Shown here: positions 24,935 through 37,413 of the stretch, one piece after another
Numbering within the stretch: the stretch's first letter is position 1
Layout: each line of letters starts with the position of its first letter
Origin: Pterois miles
Lineage: Eukaryota; Chordata; Actinopteri; Perciformes; Scorpaenidae
Reading direction: 5' to 3'
DNA: 64,000 bases
Assembly: GCA_947000775.1 (NCBI GenBank)
Contig: CAMQGK010000007.1
Coordinates: 533,501 to 597,500 of the forward strand
Made by a program: the position numbers and the translations under genes
Notes under the pieces: generated by a model
Seen by the model: the letters and a program-made list of their open reading frames with translations, nothing else
The model's database searches: none
What the model was told of the DNA's origin: nothing

Positions 24935-27900
24935 GCTGAACATTCCGGAATTGTAACGTTATATGTTCTAAAATAGAAGCTGAATATTCCCTAATTGTAA
25001 CGTTATATGTTCTAAAACAGAAGCTGAACATTCTGGAATTGTCATGTTATATGTTCTAAAATAGAAGCTGAACATTCCGGAATTTTAATGTTATGTGTTC
25101 CAAAATAGAAGCTGAACATTCCGCAATTCCAATGTCATGTGTCTTAAAATAGAAGCTGAACATTCTGCAATTGTTACGTTATATGTTCTAAAACAAAAGC
25201 TGAACATTCTGAAATTCTAACGTTATATGTTGTAAAATAGAAGCTGAACATTCTGGAATTGTTACGTTATATGTTCTAAAATAGAAGATGAATATTCCAG
25301 AATTTTAACGTTATGTGTTCTAAAACAGAAGCAGAACATTCTGGAATTGTTATGTCATGTGTTCTAAAACAGAAGCTGAACATTCTGGAATTGGTATGTA
25401 ATATGTTCTAAAATAGAAGCTGAACATTCCATAATTGTAACGTTATATGTTCTAAAACAGAAGCAGAACATTCTGGAATTGTTATGTAATATGTTCTAAA
25501 ATAGAAGCTGAACATTCCCGAATTGTAACGTTATATGTTCTGAAATAGAAGCTGAACATTCCCTAATAGTAACGTTATATGTTCTAAAACAGAAGCAGAA
25601 CATTCTGGAATTGTTATGTTATATGTTCTAAAATAGAAGCTGAACATTCCGGAATTTTAACTTTATGTGTTCCAAAATTGAAGCTGAACATTCCGCAATT
25701 TTAATGTCATGTGTTCTAAAATAGAAGCTCAACATTCTGCAATTGTTTCGTTATATGTTCTAAAATAGAAGCTGAACATTCTGAAATTTTAACGTTGTCT
25801 TCTAAAATAGAAGCTTAACATTCCGGAATTGTTACGTTATATGTTCTCAAATAGAAGCTGAACATTCTGAAATTTTAACGTTGTCTTCTAAAATAGAAGC
25901 TTAACATTCCAGAATTTTAATGTCATGTGTTCTGAAATAGAATCTGAACATTTTGAAATGTTAACGTCGTGTTCTAAAATAGAATCTAATCATTCCCTAA
26001 TTGTAACGTTATATGTTCTAAAACAGAAACTGAACATTCTGGAATTGTCATGTTATATGTTGAAAATAGAAGCTGAACATTACGGAATTTTACGTTGTAT
26101 GTTCTAAAATAGAAGCTGAACATTCCAGAATTTTAATGTCATGTGTTCTAAAATAGAATCTGAACATTTCGAATTGTTAACATCGTGTTCTAAAATAGAA
26201 GCTGAACATTCCGGAATTGTAACGTTATATGTTCTAAAATAGAAGCTGAACATTCCGGAATTTTAACGTTATGTGTTCCAAAATAGAAGCTGAACATTCC
26301 GCAATTTTAATGTCATGTGTTCTAAAATAGAAGCTGAACATTCTACAATAGTTTCGTTATATGTTCTAAAATAAAAGCTGAACGTTCTGAAATTTAAACA
26401 TTATATGTTCTAAAATAGAAGCTGAACATTCTGAAATTTTAACATTGTCTTCTAAAATAGAAGCTTAACATTCCGGAATTGTTACGTTATAGGTTCTGAA
26501 ATAGAAGCTGAACATTCTGGAATTGTTACGTTTTATGTTCTAAAATAGAAGCTGAACATTCCGGAATTGTAACGTTATATGTTCTAAAACAGAAGCTGAA
26601 CATTCTGGAATTCTTATGTTATATGTTCTAAAATAGAAGCTGAACATTCCGGAATTTTAACTTTATGTGTTCCAAAATAGAAGCTGAACATTCCGCAATT
26701 TTAATGTCATGTGTTCTAAAATAGAAGCTGAACATTCTGCAATTGTTTCGTTATATGTTCTAAAATAGAAGCTGAACATTCTGAAATTTTAACGTTGTCT
26801 TCTAAAATAAAAGCTTAACATTCCGGAATTGTTACGTTATATGTTCTGAAATAGAAGCTGAACATTCTGGAATTGTTACGTTTTATGTTCTAAAATAGAA
26901 GCTGAACATTCTGGAATTTTAATGTCATGTGTTCTGAAATAGAATCTGAACATTTTGAAATGTTAACGTCGTGTTCTAAAATAGAATCTAATCATTCCCT
27001 AATTGTAACGTTATATGTTCTAAAACAGAAACTGAACATTCTGGAATTGTCATGTTATATGTTCTAAAATAGAAGCTGAACATTCCGGAATTTTAACGTT
27101 ATGTGTTCCAAAATAGAAGCTGAACATTCCGCAATTTTAATGTCATGTGTTCTAAAATAGAAGCTGAACATTCTGGAATTGTTACGTTATATGTTCTAAA
27201 ATAGAAGATGAATATTCCGGTATTTTAACATTATGTGTTCTAAAATAGAAGCTGAACATTCCCGAATTTTAATATCATGTGTTCTAAAACAAAAGCTGAG
27301 CATTCTGGAATTGTTATGTAATATGTTCTAAAATAGAAGCTGAACATTCCGGAATTGTAATGTTATATGTTCTAAAATAGAAGCTGAACATTCTGGAATT
27401 GTACGTTGTATGTTCTAAAATAGAAGCTGAACATTCTGGAATTGTACGTTGTATGTTCTAAAATAGAATCTTAACATTCCGTAATTGTAACGTTAAGTGT
27501 TCTAAAATACAAGCTGAACATTCGGGAATTGTACGTTGTATGTTCTAAAATAGAAGCTGAACATTCTGGAATTGTACGTTGTATGTTCTAAAATAGAAGC
27601 TGAACATTCCGGAATTTTAATGTCATGTGTTCTAAAATAGAAGCTGAACATTCTGGAATTTTTACGTTTTATGTTCTAAAATAGAAGCTGAACATTTTGA
27701 AATGTTAACGTCGTGTTCTAAAATAGAAGCTAAACATTCTGGAATTGTTACGTTATATGTTCTAAAATAGAAGATGAATATTCCGGAATTTTAACGTTAT
27801 GTGTTCTAAAATAGAAGCTGAACATTTTGAAATGTTAACGTCGTGTTCTAAAATAGAATCTGAACATTCCCTAATTGTAACGTTATATGTTCTAAAACAG

Positions 27901-28149
27901 AAGCTGAACATTCTGGAATTGTCATGTTATATGTTCTAAAATAGAAGCTGAACATTCTGGAATTTTAATGTCACGTGTTCTGAAATAGAATCTTAACATT
28001 CCGTAATTGTAACGTTAAGTTTTCTAAAATACAAGCTGAACATTCGGGAATTGTACGTTGTATGTTCTAAAATAGAAGCTGAACATTCTGGAATTGTACG
28101 TTGTATGTTCTAAAATAGAAGCTGAACATTCCGGAATTTTAATGGCATG
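24935..28149 (+). repeat. Mosaic satellite stretch
   Basis: Monomers of all main classes occur in an order I could match only piecewise. 25060-25918 resembles 18690-19570. The AGAATCTAATCATTCCC monomer near 25981 recurs near 26985 together with about 100 bp around it, giving a loose 1-kb repetition. 26200-26900 contains the ACAATAGTTTCG, GAACGTTCTG and TTATAGGTTCTG series seen at 32.6, 34.4, 37.8, 40.5 and 44.4 kb. One short form, ATGTTGAAAATAGAAG near 26057, has lost a base. No gene or inserted element is seen. Confidence 0.7.
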
Positions 28150-29758
28150 TGTTCTAAAATAGAAGCTGAACATTTTGAAATGTTAACGTCGTGTTCTAAA
28201 ATAGAATCTGAACATTCCCTAATTGTAACGTTATATGTTCTAAAACAGAAGCTGAACATTCTGGAATTGTCATGTTATATGTTCTAAAATAGAAGCTGAA
28301 CATTCCGGAATTTTAATGTTATGTGTTCCAAAATAGAAGCTGAACATTCCGCAATTCCAATGTCATGTGTCTTAAAATAGAAGCTGAACATTCTGCAATT
28401 GTTACTTTATATGTTCTAAAACAAAAGCTGAACATTCTGAAATTCTAACGTTATATGTTGTAAAATAGAAGCTGAACATTCTGGAATTGTTACGTTATAT
28501 GTTCTAAAATAGAAGATGAATATTCCAGAATTTTAACGTTATGTGTTCTAAAATAGAAGCTGAACATTCCCGAATTTTTATGTCATGTGTTCTAAAACAG
28601 AAGCTGAACATTCTGGAATTGTTATGTCATGTGTTCTAAAACAGAAGCTGAACATTCTGGAATTGGTATGTAATATGTTCTAAAATAGAAGCTGAACATT
28701 CCCTAATTGTAACGTTATATGTTCTAAAACAGAAGCAGAACATTCTGGAATTGTTATGTAATATGTTCTAAAATAGAAGCTGAACATTCCCGAATTGTAA
28801 TGTTATATGTTCTGAAATAGAAGCTGAACATTCCCTAATAGTAACGTTATATGTTCTAAAACAGAAGCAGAACATTCTGGAATTGTTATGTTATATGTTC
28901 TAAAATAGAAGCTGAACATTCCGGAATTTTAACTTTATGTGTTCCAAAATAGAAGCTGAACATTCCGGAATTTTAACTTTATGTGTTCCAAAATTGAAGC
29001 TGAACATTCCGCAATTTTAATGTCATGTGTTCTAAAATAGAAGCTGAACATTCTGGAATTGTACGTTGTATGTTCTAAAATAGAAGCTGAACATTCTGGA
29101 ATTGTACGTTGTATGTTCTAAAATAGAAGCTGAACATTCCGGAATTTTAATGTCATGTGTTCTAAAATAGAAGCTAAACATTCTGGAATTTTTACGTTTT
29201 ATGTTCGAAAATAGAAGCTGAACATTTCAGAATTTTAATGTCATGTGTTCTAAAATAGAAGCTGAACATTCCGGAATTTTAATGTCATGTGTTCTAAAAT
29301 AGAATCTGAACATTTCGAAATGTTAACATCATGTTCTAAAATAGAAGCTGAACATTCCGGAATTGTAACGTTATATGTTCTAAAATAGAAGCTGAAAATT
29401 CCCTAATTGAAACGTTATATGTTCTAAAAATGAAGCTGAACATTCTGGAATTGTTATGTTATATGTTCTAAAATAGAAGCTGAACATTCCGGAATTTTAA
29501 CGTTATGTGTTCCAAAATAGAAGCTGAACATTCCGCAATTTTAATGTCATGTGTTCTAAAATAGAAGCTGAACGTTCTGCAATTGTTTCGTTATATCTTC
29601 TAAACTAAAAGCTGAACGTTCTGAAATTTTAACGTTATATGTTCTAAAATAGAAGCTGAACATTCTGAAATTTTAACGTTGTCTTCTAAAATAGAAGCTT
29701 AACATTCCGGAATTGTTATGTTATATGTTCTGAAATAGAAGCTGAACATTCTGGAATT
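28150..29758 (+). repeat. Duplicated 2.1-2.2-kb segment, copy 1
   Basis: This matches 30207-31987. The offset is 2,057 bp at CAATTCCAATG (28352 and 30409) and 2,229 bp at the TTCTAAAAATGAAG monomer (about 29422 and 31651). The 172-bp change is a four-monomer difference in this copy near 28.96-29.06 kb, where the order jumps from CCAAAATTGAAG directly to the GTACGTTGTATG monomers. An added monomer at about 28950 repeats AACTTTATGTGTTCC. Confidence 0.8.
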
Positions 29759-30206
29759 GTACGTTGTATGTTCTAAAATAGAAGCTGAACATTCCGGAAT
29801 TTTAATGTCATGTGTTCTAAAATAGAAGCTGAACATTCTGGAATTTTTACGTTTTATGTTCTAAAATAGAAGCTGAACATTTTGAAATGTTAACGTTGTG
29901 TTCTAAAATAGAAGCTGAACATTCCCGAATTTTAATGTCATGTGTTCTAAAACAGAAGCTGAACATTCTGGAATTGTTATGTAATATGTTCTAAAATAGA
30001 AGCTGAACATTCCGGAATTGTAACGTTATATGTTCTAAAATAGAAGCTGAACATTCCTTAATTGTAACGTTATATGTTCTAAAACAGAAGCTGAACATTC
30101 TGGAATTGTTATGTTATATGTTCTAAAATAGAAGCTGAACATTCCGGAATTTTAACTTTATGTGTTCCAAAATAGAAGCTGAACATTCCGCAATTTTAAT
30201 GTCATG
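29759..30206 (+). repeat. Spacer between the two 2.1-2.2-kb copies
   Basis: About ten ordinary monomers occur here, including GTACGTTGTATG, TTTACGTTTTATG and TTTTGAAATGTTAACGTTGTG forms. The order resembles 34.9-35.3 kb. No other sequence is present. Confidence 0.7.
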
Positions 30207-31987
30207 TGTTCTAAAATAGAAGCTGAACATTTTGAAATGTTAACGTTGTGTTCTAAAATAGAATCTGAACATTCCCTAATTGTAACGTTATATGTTCTAA
30301 AACAGAAGCTGAACATTCTGGAATTGTCATGTTATATGTTCTAAAATAGAAGCTGAACATTCCGGAATTTTAATGTTATGTGTTCCAAAATAGAAGCTGA
30401 ACATTCCGCAATTCCAATGTCATGTGTCTTAAAATAGAAGCTGAACATTCTGCAATTGTTACGTTATATGTTCTAAAACAAAAGCTGAACATTCTGAAAT
30501 TCTAACGTTATATGTTGTAAAATAGAAGCTGAACATTCTGGAATTGTTACGTTATATGTTCTAAAATAGAAGATGAATATTCCAGAATTTTAACGTTATG
30601 TGTTCTAAAATAGAAGCTGAACATTCCCGAATTTTTATGTCATGTGTTCTAAAACAGAAGCTGAACATTCTGGAATTGTTATGTCATGTGTTCTAAAACA
30701 GAAGCTGAACATTCTGGAATTGGTATGTAATATGTTCTAAAATAGAAGCTGAACATTCCCTAATTGTAACGTTATATGTTCTAAAACAGAAGCAGAACAT
30801 TCTGGAATTGTTATGTAATATGTTCTAAAATAGAAGCTGAACATTCCCAAATTGTAACGTTATATGTTCTGAACTAGAAGCTGAACATTCCCTAATAGTA
30901 ACGTTATATGTTCTAAAACAGAAGCAGAACATTCTGGAATTGTTATGTTATATGTTCTAAAATAGAAGCTGAACATTCCGGAATTTTAACTTTATGTGTT
31001 CCAAAATTGAAGCTGAACATTCCGCAATTTTAATGTCATGTGTTCTAAAATAGAAGCTCAACATTCTGCAATTGTTTCGTTATATGTTCTAAAATAGAAG
31101 CTGAACATTCTGAAATTTTAACGTTGTCTTCTAAAATAGAAGCTTAACATTACGGAATTGTTACGTTATATGTTCTCAAATAGAAGCTGAACATTCTGAA
31201 ATTTTAACGTTGTCTTCTAAAATAGAAGCTTAACATTCCAGAATTTTAACGTTATATGTTCTAAAATAGAAGCTGAACATTCTGGAATTGTACGTTGTAT
31301 GTTCTAAAATAGAAGCTGAACATTCTGGAATTGTACGTTGTATGTTCTAAAATAGAAGCTGAACATTCCGGAATTTTAATGTCATGTGTTCTAAAATAGA
31401 AGCTAAACATTCTGGAATTTTTACGTTTTATGTTCGAAAATAGAAGCTGAACATTTCAGAATTTTAATGTCATGTGTTCTAAAATAGAAGCTGAACATTC
31501 CGGAATTTTAATGTCATGTGTTCTAAAATAGAATCTGAACATTTCGAAATGTTAACATCATGTTCTAAAATAGAAGCTGAACATTCCGGAATTGTAACGT
31601 TATATGTTCTAAAATAGAAGCTGAAAATTCCCTAATTGAAACGTTATATGTTCTAAAAATGAAGCTGAACATTCTGGAATTGTTATGTTATATGTTCTAA
31701 AATAGAAGCTGAACATTCCGGAATTTTAACGTTATGTGTTCCAAAATAGAAGCTGAACATTCCGCAATTTTAATGTCATGTGTTCTAAAATAGAAGCTGA
31801 ACGTTCTGCAATTGTTTCGTTATATCTTCTAAACTAAAAGCTGAACGTTCTGAAATTTTAACGTTATATGTTCTAAAATAGAAGCTGAACATTCTGAAAT
31901 TTTAACGTTGTCTTCTAAAATAGAAGCTTAACATTCCGGAATTGTTATGTTATATGTTCTGAAATAGAAGCTGAACATTCTGGAATT
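30207..31987 (+). repeat. Duplicated 2.1-2.2-kb segment, copy 2
   Basis: This is the fuller copy of 28150-29758, retaining the four monomers missing there. Markers are CAATTCCAATG at 30409, TCTGAACTAGAAG near 30870 (private to this copy), TTCTAAAAATGAAG at 31651 and TATCTTCTAAACTAAAAG near 31824, which is also at about 29595. Confidence 0.8.
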
Positions 31988-32949
31988 GTTACGTTTTATG
32001 TTCTAAAATAGAAGCTGAACATTCTGGAATTGTACGTTGTATGTTCTAAAATAGAAGCTGAACATTCCGGTATTTTGACGTTTTGTGTTCTAAAATAGAA
32101 GCTGAACATTCCCGAATTGTAACATTATATGTTCTAAAAATGAAGCTGAACATTCTGGAATTGTTATTTTATATGTTCTAAAATAGAAGCTGAACATTCC
32201 GCAATTTTAATGTCATGTGTTCTAAAACAGAAGCTGAACATTCTGGAATTGTTATGTTATATGTTCTAAAATAGAAGCTGAACATTCCGGAATTTTAACG
32301 TTATGTGTTCCAAAATACAAGATGAATATTCCAGAATTTTAACGTTATGTGTTCTAAAATAGAAGCTGAACATTCCCTAATTTTAATGTCATGTGTTCTA
32401 AAACACAAGCTGAACATTCTGGAATTGTTATGTAATATGTTCTAAAATAGAAGCTGAAAATTCCCGAATTGTAACGTTATATGTTGTAAAATAGAATCTG
32501 TACATTTTGAAATGTTAACGTCATGTTCTAAAAGCTGATGAAATATGTTCTAAAATAGAAGCTGAACATTCCGGAATTTTAACGTTATGTGTTCCAAAAT
32601 AGAAGCTGAACATACCGCAATTTTAATGTCATGTGTTCTAAAATAGAAGCTGAACATTCTACAATAGTTTCGTTATATGTTCTAAAATAAAAGCTGAACG
32701 TTCTGAAATTTAAACATTATATGTTCTAAAATAGAAGCTGAACATTCTGAAATTTTAACATTGTCTTCTAAAATAGAAGCTTAACATTCCGGAATTGTTA
32801 CGTTATAGGTTCTGAAATAGAAGCTGAACATTCTGGAATTGTTACGTTTTATGTTCTAAAATAGAAGCTGAACATTCTGAAATTTTAACGTTGTCTTCTA
32901 ATATAGAAGCTTAACATTACAGAATTTAAACGTTATATGTTCTAAAATA
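31988..32949 (+). repeat. Mosaic satellite stretch with a half-length monomer
   Basis: Monomers include the TATTTTGACGTTTTGTG tail near 32071, the ATACAAGATGAATATTCC form near 32315 and the GTTGTAAAATAGAATCTGTAC form near 32483. A truncated unit of about 22 bp lies at 32526-32547. Immediately after it the normal 44-bp phase resumes. Nothing but satellite is seen. Confidence 0.75.
32526..32547 (+). repeat. Half-length (22-bp) monomer
   Basis: TTCTAAAAGCTGATGAAATATG replaces a full monomer. It joins a head (TTCTAAAA, then AGCTGA) to a tail (ATATG) with the middle missing, and measures exactly half of 44 bp. It is the shortest unit I noticed in the window. It carries no heat shock element. Confidence 0.8.
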
Positions 32950-34880
32950 GAAGCTGAACATTCTGGAATTGTACGTTGTCTGTTCTAAAATAGAAGCTGA
33001 ACATTCTGGAATTTTAATGTCATGTGTTCTAAAACAGAAGCTGAACATTCTGGAATTGTTATGTAATATGTTCTAAAATAGAAGCTGAACATTCCGGAAT
33101 TGTAACGTTATATGTTCTAAAACAGAAGCTGAACATTCTGGAATTCTTATGTTATATGTTCTAAAATAGAAGCTGAATATTCCCGAATTGTAACGTTATA
33201 TGTTCTAAACCAGAAGCTGAACATTCTGGAATTGTTATGTTATATGTTCTAAAATAGAAGCTGAACATTCCGGAATTTTAACTTTATGTGTTCCAAAATA
33301 GAAGCTGAACATTCCGCAATTTTAATGTCATGTGTTCTAAAATAGAAGCTGAACATTCCGCAATTGTAATGTCATGTGTTCTAAAACAGAAGCTGAACAT
33401 TCTGGAATTGTTATGTTATATGTTCTAAAATAGAAGCTGAACATTCCGGAATTTTAACGTCATGTGTTCCAAAATAGAAGCTGAACATTCCGCAATTTTA
33501 ATGTCATGTGTTCTAAAATAGAAGCTGAACATTCTACAATAGTTTCGTTATATGTTCTAAAATAAAAGCTGAACGTTCTGAAATTTAAACATTATATGTT
33601 CTAAAATAGAAGCTGAACATTCTGAAATTTTAACATTGTCTTCTAAAATACAAGCTGAACATTCGGGAATTGTAAGTTGTATGTTCTAAAATACAAGATG
33701 AATATTCCGGAATTTTAACGTTATGTGTTCTAAAATAGAAGCTGAACATTCCCTAATTTTAATGTCATGTGTTCTAAAACACAAGCTGAACATTCTGGAA
33801 TTGTTATGTAATATGTTCTAAAATAGAAGCTGAAAATTCCTGAATTGTAACGTTATATGTTGTAAAATAGAATCTGTACATTTTGAAATGTTAACGTCGT
33901 GTTCTAAAATAGAATCTGAACATTCCCTAATTGTAACGTTATATGTTCTAAAACAGAAGCTGAACATTCTGGAATTGTCATGTTATATGTTCTAAAATAG
34001 AAGCTGAACATTCCGGAATTTTAATGTCATGTGTTCTAAAATAGAAGCTGAACATTCTGCAATTGTTACGTTATATGTTCTAAAACAAAAGCTGAACATT
34101 CTGAAATTCTAACGTTGTATGTTCTAAAATAGAAGCTGAACATTCCGGAATTTTAATGTCATGTGTTCTAAAATAGAATCTGAACATTTCGAAATGTTAA
34201 CATCGTGTTCTAAAATAGAAGCTGAACATTCCGGAATTGTAACGTTATATGTTCTAAAATAGAAGCTGAACATTCCCTAATTGTAACGTTATATGTTCTA
34301 AAACAGAAGCTGAACATTCTGGAATTGTTATGATATATGTTCTAAAATAGAAGCTGAACATTCCGGAATTTTAACGTTATGTGTTCCAAAATAGAAGCTG
34401 AACATTCCGCAATTTTAATGTCATGTGTTCTAAAATAGAAGCGGAACATTCTACAATAGTTTCGTTATATGTTCTAAAATAAAAGCTGAACGTTCTGAAA
34501 TTTAAACATTATATGTTCTAAAATAGAAGCTGAACATTCTGAAATTTTAACATTGTCTTCTAAAATAGAAGCTTAACATTCCGGAATTGTTACGTTATAG
34601 GTTCTGAAATACAAGCTGAACATTCTGGAATTGTTACGTTTTATGTTCTAAAATAGAAGCTGAACATTCTGAAATTTTAACGTTGTCTTCTAAAATAGAA
34701 GCTTAACATTACAGAATTTAAACGTTATATGTTCTAAAATAGAAGCTGAACATTCTGGAATTGTACGTTGTATGTTCTAAAATAGAAGCTGAACATTCTG
34801 GAATTTTAATGTCACGTGTTCTGAAATAGAATCTTAACATTCCGTAATTGTAACGTTAAGTGTTCTAAAATACAAGCTGA
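32950..34880 (+). repeat. Segment repeated about 9.9 kb downstream at 42839-44865
   Basis: Rare markers lie about 9,890 bp apart. GTACGTTGTCTGTTC is at about 32971 and 42860. TTCTAAACCAGAAG is at 33202 and 43092. The double series CCGCAATTTTAATG and CCGCAATTGTAATG is near 33310-33365 and 43200-43255. TTAAGTGTTCTAAAATAC is near 34856 and 44788. The two copies are separated by the unrelated 3.35-kb repeats. This copy lacks part of the group near 34.11 kb (GTTGTAAAATAG then TTTTACGTTG) that is present near 44.0 kb. Confidence 0.78.
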
Positions 34881-37413
34881 ACATTCGGGAATTGTACGTT
34901 GTATGTTCTAAAATAGAAGCTGAACATTCTGGAATTGTACGTTGTATGTTCTAAAATAGAAGCTGAAAATTCCGGAATTTTAATGTCATATGTTCTAAAA
35001 TAGAAGCTGAACATTCTGGAATTTTTACGTTTTATGTTCTAAAATAGAAGCTGAACATTTTGAAATGTTAACGTTGTGTTCTAAAATAGAAGCTGAACAT
35101 TCCCGAATTTTAATGTCATGTGTTCTAAAACAGAAGCTGAACATTCTGGAATTGTTATGTAATATGTTCTAAAATAGAAGCTGAACATTCCGGAATTGTA
35201 ACGTTATATGTTCTAAAATAGAAGCTGAACATTCCTTAATTGTAACGTTATATGTTCTAAAACAGAAGCTGAACATTCTGGAATTGTTATATGTTCTAAA
35301 ATAGAAGCTGAACATTCCGGAATTTTAACTTTATGTGTTCCAAAATAGAAGCTGAACATTCCGCAATTTTAATGTCATGTGTTCTAAAATAGAAGCTGAA
35401 CATTCTGCAATTGTTTCGTTATATGTTCTAAAATAGAAGCTGAACATTCTGAAATTTTAACGTTGTCTTGTAAAATAGAAGCTTAACATTCCGGAATTGT
35501 TACGTTATATGTTCTGAAATAGAAGCTGAACATTCTGGAATTGTTACGTTTTATGTTCTAAAATAGAAGCTGAACATTCTGGAATTTTAATGTCATGTGT
35601 TCTGAAATAGAATCTGAACATTTTGAAATGTTAACGTCGTCTTCTAAAATAGAATCTGATCATTCCCTAATTGCAACGTTATATGTTCTAAAACAGAAAC
35701 TGAACATTCTGGAATTGTCATGTTATATATTCTAAAATAGAAGCTGAACATTCTGGAATTGTTACGTTATATGTTCTAAAATAGAAGATGAATATTCCGG
35801 TATTTTAACGTTATGTGTTCTAAAATAGAAGCTGAACATTCCCAAATTTTAATATCGTGTTCTAAAACAGAAGCTGAACATTCTGGAATTGTTATGTAAT
35901 ATGTTCTAAAATAGGAGCTGAACATTCCGGAATTGTAATGTTATATGTTCTGAAATAGAAGCTGAACATTCCCTAATTGTAACATTATATGTTCTAAAAA
36001 TGAAGCTGAACATTCTGGAATTGTTATGTTATATGTTCTAAAATAGAAGCTGAACATTCCGGAATTTTAACGTTATGTGTTCCAAAATAGAAGCTGAACA
36101 TTCCGCAATTTTAATGTCATGTGTTCTAAAATAGAAGCTGAACGTTCTGCAATTGTTTCGTTATATCTTCTAAAATAAAAGCTGAACGTTCTGAAATTTT
36201 AACGTTATATGTTCTAAAATAGAAGCTGAACATTCTGAAATTTTAACGTTGTCTTCTAAAATAGAAGCTTAACATTCCGGAATTGTTATGTTATATGTTC
36301 TGAAATAGAAGCTGAACATTCTGGAATTGTTACGTTTTATGTTCTAAAATAGAAGCTGAACATTCTGAAATTTTAACGTTGTCTTCTAAAATAGAAGCTT
36401 AACATTCCAGAATTTTAACGTCATATGTTCTAAAATAGAAGCTGAACATTCTGGAATTTTAATGTCATGTGTTCTGAAATAGAATCTGAACATTCCGTAA
36501 TTGTAACGTTAAGTGTTCTAAAATACAAGCTGAACATTCGGGAATTGTACGTTGTATGTTCTAAAACAAAACCTGAACATTCTGGAATTGTACGTTGTAT
36601 GTTCTAAAATAGAAGCTGAACATTCCGGAATTTTAATGTCATGTGTTCTAAAATAGAAGCTGAACATTTCGAAATGTTAACGTCGTGTTCTAAAATAGAA
36701 GCTGAACATTCTGGAATTGTTACTTTATATGTTCTAAAATAGAAGATGAATATTCCGGAATTTTAACGTTATGTGTTCTAAAATAGAAGCTGAAAATTCC
36801 CGAATTTTAATGTCATGTGTTCTAAAACAAAAGCTGAACATTCTGGAATTGTTATGTAATATGTTCTAAAATAGAATCTGAACATTTCGGAATGTTAACA
36901 TCGTGTTCTAAAATAGAAGCTGAACATTCCGCAATTTTAATGTCATGTGTTCTAAAATAGAAGCTGAACATTCTACAATAGTTTCGTTATATGTTCTAAA
37001 ATAAAAGCTGAACGTTCTGAAATTTAAACATTATATGTTCTAAAATAGAAGCTGAACATTCTGAAATTTTAACATTGTCTTCTAAAATACAAGCTGAACA
37101 TTCGGGAATTGTAAGTTGTATGTTCTAAAATACAAGATGAATATTCCGGAATTTTAACGTTATGTGTTCTAAAATAGAAGCTGAACATTCCCTAATTTTA
37201 ATGTCATGTGTTCTAAAACACAAGCTGAACATTCTGGAATTGTTATGTAATATGTTCTAAAATAGAAGCTGAAAATTCCCGAATTGTAACGTTATATGTT
37301 GTAAAATAGAATCTGTACATTTTGAAATGTTAACGTCGTGTTCTAAAATAGAATCTGAACATTCCCTAATTGTAACGTTATATGTTCTAAAACAGAAGCT
37401 GAACATTCTGGAA
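34063..37413 (+). repeat. 3,351-bp higher-order repeat, copy 1
   Basis: This repeats directly at 37414. The marker GCGGAACATTCTACAATAG lies at 34441 and 37792, a distance of 3,351 bp. The shared 7-bp deletion in GGAATTGTTATATGTTC lies at about 35281 and 38632, again 3,351 bp apart. Bases 34063-36931 match 37414-40282. Bases 36932-37413, the tail of the unit, resemble 33490-33965 and are not present again after copy 2. The private TTGTAAAATAGAAGC change near 35469 is shared with the second copy. Confidence 0.88.

Noticed and set aside
25925..26107. Plus-strand open reading frames (25925-26107 and 49154-49345)
   Set aside because: Same reason: they span ordinary satellite monomers whose stop happens to be mutated, and show no coding bias or recognisable domain.
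32533..32547. Hammerhead ribozyme core (CTGATGA followed by AAA)
   Set aside because: CTGATGA occurs in the half-monomer, but there is no stem II between it and a GAAA, and no flanking stems. Other monomers lack the motif.
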